DNA of 64,000 bases from Azadirachta indica. Lineage: Eukaryota > Streptophyta > Magnoliopsida > Sapindales > Meliaceae. The position numbers and the translations under genes were made by a program. Within the stretch, counting starts at the first letter, position 1. Every line of letters begins with the position of its first letter. The stretch is taken from positions 18,787,475-18,851,474 of the forward strand of contig CM040441.1 in assembly GCA_022749755.1 (NCBI GenBank), given 5' to 3'. The notes under the pieces were generated by a model. It saw nothing but the letters and a program-made list of their open reading frames with translations, did not search any database and was not told where the DNA came from. Shown one piece after another: positions 58,866-64,000 of the stretch.

Positions 58866-59662
58866 AATGGCTTGCTTCTTAGAATTGTATGCCTCTCCTT
58901 GAGTGTTCCAGAAGTCTTTATAGCATTTGCGATTCTTTCTAAAACAACTGACCAGAGAAATTAGACATGTTGGTGTGACCAGAGAAATTGGGGACAAGGC
59001 ATAATTCATGAAATACTCAACCATTATCTTACCCAGCATATATTCTGTTATACAACCGAGGAACGTAACAGTGCAAAATATATTGTTGGTTTTAGGACAG
59101 CCAAATCATCCATCAACTTCAGATTGTCCTGCAAATAAGAGAAAGTGAACATTCAGACACTTCTAAAAAGAAAGAAGCAGACCATCCTTCCAAACTATTA
59201 ACAATTGAAATAACAAAGAATTACTTGATAAAATATACATTGTTCAGCTGAGTCACATATATACCCCTTGATAGACTGTAATATTACCGGCTATTACAAA
59301 ATGTGAACATACAGCCAAGTCAATGAAATATATCAGTCTAGTTGCAGAAGCAGAGATGCAAATTAAGGTTCACACTCTCTTACTTTAGGTGTTCCAGTGG
59401 TACCGCTGCTAGCATAGCATATGGTTGCAATATCCTCTAACTTTGAAGGGCAAAAAAGGCTGCAGACTTCTGTGGCTCTAAAGGAAGACCATACATAAGG
59501 TAACAAAATGTATCAGAATTACATCCTAAATTAGTAATTTCCTCAATGTAAGAGAAGGCTGTGGCAAACTTGGGAGGATTCAGTAGAATTATCAATCACA
59601 CACCAAGAGTATTGTATAAATGAACTGAAATATAAAAATACACTGAGCAAGCATGATCCACA
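58866..59662 (-). pseudogene. Long-chain acyl-CoA synthetase pseudogene fragment, copy 2
   Basis: Three LACS pieces lie in order on the minus strand. 59662-59604 reads VDHACSVYFYISVHLYNTL before a GT, as in LACS6/7 (DHACSAYSYVSVPLYDTLG). 59455-59384 reads KLEDIATICYASSGTTGTPK before GTAAG. This is the AMP-binding P-loop motif, with one extra Ser in the usual YTSGTTGTPKG. 58892-58866 reads AYNSKKQAI, a conserved segment further on. Exons between them, including the NHA...PQTLN exon kept in copy 1, are missing. The product would be inactive. Confidence 0.75.
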
Positions 59663-59669
59663 ATCTTTG

Positions 59670-61300
59670 ATAGTACTTTGCTTCCATATATGTTCTCCTT
59701 CCTATAACAATTTCTTAAACAATTCATTTCATGTCGGTTGCACTATTAAATTATCTTGGAGTGCCTTGCCAAACCAAACGAGAACTGTTCTTAACTACTG
59801 TTACTGTGTTGTCGGTTCCCTGAGATAGCTAGCTAGCTCTACAAAGGCATCAATCAGAAAGCCTCCTCTCTACTGCATATGCAAAGCATGCATTCTGGGT
59901 AACAACCAGAATCAATCATTTCTTCAAAAAAAGCATTTTCTGTACAGCTTGTTTCAGCGTTGAAGTCCAAGTTACAACATGATCAGTTGCTGATCAATAT
60001 ATATGGTTCTTTCTCTATTGGAATCAAGACTTCCTCCATTATCCCAAAGTGGCCTAATCTGTCATGCAGGCTCAACATATTATTGATGACAAAGTTGACT
60101 GGTTTCAGCCTGGATTTGTGTCTCTAATTAGAAGCTTTGAATTCACATTGCGGTGTTCAAGTAGCTATATAAAAGCAGCTAGCATTTTGGATTTCATTGC
60201 TGGGCATATTCCTAGTCACTTCATCTCAAACATAGCATCGGTGATGCTGCAATGAATGCAGTGGTCTTGAGTTTATTAATTAGAACTGACTGACCACTTT
60301 TGTTTTCTATATTTCTGCAACAGTACAACTACAAAAGAAATTGAGGTGAAATACAAAATGTGTCTTCTAGATTTCAATATGATTTCATGGCAGATTCTAC
60401 AGATATGTTATGGAAGACTATTATAAGTACAGCTGGCAACGCTTGATTGGTAATTCAACTTAGAGATATACTACCAGATAGATATCATTTTGAAGTTAAA
60501 GAGTAGTTACCATCATGAAGAATGAGTGATGATTTAATGGCTGGAACAGAGATTCTAATTGCTATCAGGATAAGTGATGATTTTAATGCAATATGAGATC
60601 ATGACAGAACCAGACTGGAAAAAATCCACTAGTCACATCATGATTGTTTTAAAGACATCCAAGAAAATGAATTTAGAGAATGAAATTTGGAAGAAAACAT
60701 TAGAATATAAACTATTACACAATAATGAGATATCAAATTGAGCAAATAAGTCCTGCAAAAGTAACAGTATATTCATAACCACCTGATCTGTCTTCCAATA
60801 TTCTTACTATTTGTGCACACAGGTAAAATATAAACCAGAGATCATTACCCAACTTAGAGACCTGTGTCACTATTCTACGATTTCCCTAGTGCATATTCAG
60901 ATGAACCATCAATTAGTTAATGCGAGAAATTTACTGGTTCTGTTCGCTTAATACAAAACTCTCATGCATATGCTAACTGGTTTCGGTCTGCCTTAACCTC
61001 ATCAGGAGAACGGCTCTAGTTCTCGACTAGTTTGTGTAGAGATGGCCAATTTCCTTCTTTATAGTGAAATCCTATACCAGGAACAAGCTCACTAAATTTA
61101 GTCGGGTAGCGTTTGAAGTAAATTCACATGCTAACACAATGCAGAGACAAATAGCATGTCTAACAATCTACACAATGATTTCATCATCCACAACAAAAAT
61201 AATAATGCAACAAATGTTATTGATATTTTTTATATATCGAATCATTTGCTAAATTCTAAGAGTATCAAACCAGGCAAACAGAATACAACAACAAAAGATT
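59670..61300. other. Spacer, little recognised
   Basis: A 63-codon frame at 60064-60255 (+) reads SSSYIKAASILDFIAGHIPS and might be coding, but no family was recognised. The remainder shows no gene. Confidence 0.35.
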
Positions 61301-61499
61301 TCGTTCTTGCAATTTCAAAGGAGAAACGAAGAAATCAATTAAAAATTCGTATATGTACTGAACTAAATAATATTATCTACAAAAGCTATCAAACAACAGA
61401 AGCTATAAATCTTGAATTGATGAGTATTGTAACAAAAGTAATAACATTTGTTACACCACACAATATATATTATCACTGCATAAGGGCAATCTAATTCTC

Positions 61500-61860
61500 A
61501 CTTTGTCTTCCATTATTTTCAAAGAAGGAAAAGAAAAGAACTAACAATCAACACAGTCTGCATACTTTCATACCATTTAATCATATTGCATTCAAATGGC
61601 TACCAAAAGAAAATCATATGTACTAAAGTGAACTATATTATCCATAAACTCTATCAGACAATAGAAGCTATAAATCTCAGAATAATGACTATAGTAACTC
61701 ATATGAGCCTGCTCATGAATGGTTAGCACTTTACTTAAGAAGGCATCTTAGAAAGTAAAACAACATATATCTATGAACAAATGTCAACGTCAAAACCAAA
61801 ACTGCAATACAGCAAATGAGTGCTTCATTTGTTGTGGTTATCAGCCTCTTCGAACCAATT
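61500..61860 (-). other. 3' flank of the long KCPCG paralogue
   Basis: It shares strings with the 3' flank of copy 1, such as caatctaattctcacttt at 61488 and 21799. Confidence 0.5.
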
Positions 61861-61871
61861 GTCAACTACTT

Positions 61872-63412
61872 CTACGTGAGCTTGTCATAGCTGACTCCAC
61901 CCATGAGAAGAATTTGATAACATGCACCACATGGACACTTCACATGAATAATTAAGGCCTCGCCTTTCATTCCCATGACTACAATCTCACTAAGTCCATT
62001 TTCTTACAGCACAAGGAGTTGCAAAAGCTAAATGGGAATTCAATTGTTACAGATAAAACTCATGGTGGCATTTGAAAGAATGAAATTATTACTACTAACT
62101 GTGAGTGTTTCACTTCAGTAATTATCAGGAATCAAATTTCTGTTATTTCATCAATTTTTTAGGTAATTAAACACACATAAAAGAAGCTATTCGCAGGAAA
62201 GAATATCAATACCATCACTGAACCATTGTTTTGTTCTGTTCAATGCAAAGAGGACTGTTAGACATGCTATTTGTCTGTGCATTTGCACAGTGTTCTGCCA
62301 TCTTTCTCAGCCCTTATCATAAACCCAGTTCTAAAGTATTTCAATCATAATTCTAAGATGACAAATAGAACACAGCACAGAATAACAAAATAGAATCTTT
62401 ACCAAGTGATACAACTATCAGACTACATTAATGATGCTACAACTACACTACAAAAAGAGACAATCAACATCACAGTACACCTGGAAGTTCAGAAAATCAT
62501 TAGGGAAGAACCAGAACAGAAACATTCAAATTGAAATTATCTAATTACAGAAATAGAAAACAAAAATTGGATCGCACTATAAATTAAAGGATGCATCTTG
62601 ATAATTATACACCGAAAAGAAAACATCCATCAAACTATTAATTAGCTCCAGAACCAACAATTAAGGTAACCAGCACAAACTATAATAAGCACGACATTGG
62701 CAAGAACTTTTCAACCTGCAAATACAAACAGTAACCACCATTCAACCGACCCAGTAATCTTTGTCTAATTACAAAATCAGATAACATAAAATGCAAGACT
62801 CTTATAAATATCCACCAAAAACAAAATTCTTTGCCAAGTGACACAACTATCAGACCACATAAAATCAAAATATAATGACAGTCCATAATAAACAAGAAGT
62901 ATAGGAAGGAAATCATTAGCCAATAAGAATAATCAGCACATAGAAAACCAAATCTAACAATGAGAAGAACTCCGATTGTAAAACCGTGAATACAAGCAAA
63001 AGCCATCAAATTCAACCAACTCAGAAAACATAAAATAAAATGCAAGAACTCTGACATGTATACACCAAAAAGAATAGAATGAAACCTCAGGATTAGGGCG
63101 AGAACTGGAAGCCCTCTGGGTTGAGGAACGCATGGCATCCGATAGTCCCCTCTTGGGCGGTCTTGGCGGCAACATAGCTGAAGCATAAGTCACCGGGGGG
63201 GTCACAGGGCATTTGAATTCTTGGGGTGGAGGCGAAGGAGTAATGGTGGAAAAGGGGATGTTAAAGTGATCTGGTTTCTTAGCCATGGATTGTGGTTCGT
63301 TGGTGGGGGAGAGAACAAGAGAAAATGGGCATTTGTGGGAAACAGAAGAGGTAACGGTGGTGCATGAAGGGTGGTTGAGGTAGGAGAAGAAGGGAGAAGA
63401 AGAAGATTTCAT
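61872..63412 (-). pseudogene. KCPCG-family long paralogue: exon 1 open (109 codons), exons 2-3 eroded
   Basis: Exon 1 (63412-63086) is open and ends with a correct GAG/GT donor. It has an extra N-terminus rich in Ser/Thr/Pro (MKSSSSPFFSYLNHPSCTTV ...). It then carries FKCPVTPPVTYASAMLPPRP and PKRGLSDAMRSSTQRASSSR, which corresponds to the KCP...PPRPP part of the short genes. Exon 2 (about 62312-62213) keeps MAEHCANAQTNSMSN but has lost the GGCAG acceptor and has a 1-nt deletion before the donor. Exon 3 (62003-61872) keeps ENGLSEIVVM and HVKCPCGACYQILLMGGVSY. Its acceptor changed from TAG to TAA, and Cys in the CYY motif is now Ser. Probably a dying gene, although exon 1 alone could still be translated with intron read-through. 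Confidence 0.65.
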
Positions 63413-63510
63413 GGCCGCGGTTTCAGAAATTAATTTGTGATAAGATTAAGCCCAATTGAATTAAGTTGAATTGCTGTTTGAGAGGGAAGGAACTGAATGG
63501 GGGTTTAGGG

Positions 63511-63518
63511 TTTTTATA
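63511..63518 (-). promoter_or_regulatory. TATA box of the long KCPCG paralogue
   Basis: TATAAAAACCC on the minus strand, about 100 nt upstream of the ATG, in the same context as in the two intact copies. Confidence 0.6.
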
Positions 63519-63519
63519 G

Positions 63520-64000
63520 CATCAACGGTAACTAACTAATTTAGAATTCGACCCGACTCCACGCCTACTCGGATTAACCCGGATCCGCAATTCAACACAA
63601 ACCTCCTTAGTAATTAGTATCTGCAATTATCTATACATAAATTTCATTCTTTTCGATATTATTAATGCACACTTATATAAAACTATACCATATTTCTAAT
63701 TAAATAACTTTAATATTTATTTCATAAACAAGTATTTTACGAAATTAGTTTTTAAACCATTAAATATTTCATGAAAGCTCTAAATGTTACTAGTTCTGAA
63801 ATGTGAAATTTATGATTAATTTGAAATAAATATTTTGACTCGTTTTTATAGCTTTTGTTTGTGATTGGTTAGTTGAGTTACTATTTGTGCTTATTATTGA
63901 CTATTAATGACTAAATTTCTATAGTAGTTTATATTATATTGAATTAACTTTATCACCAGGTATTAATAATATTACTTGACATGAGTCAAAATCATTATTA
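63520..64000. other. Upstream AT-rich region
   Basis: A short GC-rich stretch (cgacccgactccacgcctactcgg) resembles the promoter region of the other KCPCG copies. Beyond 63640 nothing is recognised. Confidence 0.4.

Noticed and set aside
1..64000. CRISPR arrays, operons, bacterial promoters or riboswitches
   Set aside because: No regular short repeats with spacers and no prokaryotic gene layout; the genes have spliceosomal introns.

Overview
This window is nuclear DNA of a flowering plant, most likely a eudicot. The evidence is AT-rich spacers, small spliced genes with GT/AG introns, plant-type P450s, Ty3/gypsy, hAT and Tourist-like elements, and two fragments of chloroplast tRNA genes. The CYP72A sequences reminded me of citrus, but I cannot prove a genus from the window alone.

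Three kinds of real or recent gene stand out. (1) A single-exon DnaJ/J-domain gene lies at 14203-14988 (-). (2) Two paralogous CYP72A-type cytochrome P450 genes, about 15 kb apart, lie on the minus strand at 27613-31203 and 43400-46754. Each carries its own frameshift at the start of exon 4. (3) A small three-exon gene family that I do not recognise, called here the KCPCG family after its C-terminal motif, has two intact paralogues of 136 aa: 22320-23380 (-) and 54868-55939 (+). A longer, decaying paralogue is at 61872-63412 (-), and at least seven fragments are scattered over the window.

The layout is dominated by duplication. About 2 kb at 1-2050 is repeated at 16570-18545. A block of one KCPCG gene plus one CYP72A gene (about 20860-33330) recurs in direct orientation at about 34750-48020. 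The KCPCG half recurs inverted at about 52800-58210. In the second block the KCPCG gene is wrecked: only exon 1 survives, with a stop codon and no splice donor, and its other exons are replaced by a gag-like transposon remnant and a rearranged KCPCG fragment.

Mobile DNA includes a decayed hAT transposon with terminal repeats and an 8-bp target duplication (5423-8846) and a truncated Athila/Tat-like LTR element with a tRNA-Asp-type primer site (9214 to about 12100). A 907-bp long-TIR element (31591-32497) sits upstream of only one CYP72A copy. Tourist-like MITEs lie at 29827-30232 and 51211-51633, with a partial copy at 45590. Two related non-autonomous hAT-like elements lie near 3000-4100 and 49075-51045.

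Gene scraps complete the mosaic: long-chain acyl-CoA synthetase exons at 19744-19943 and 58866-59662, an aromatic amino acid decarboxylase C-terminus at about 19967-20074, and a glycine-rich RNA-binding protein fragment near 33926-34185. The genes do not form an operon-like pathway. The window reads as a birth-and-death cluster in which P450s and small KCPCG genes are copied together and then broken by transposons.
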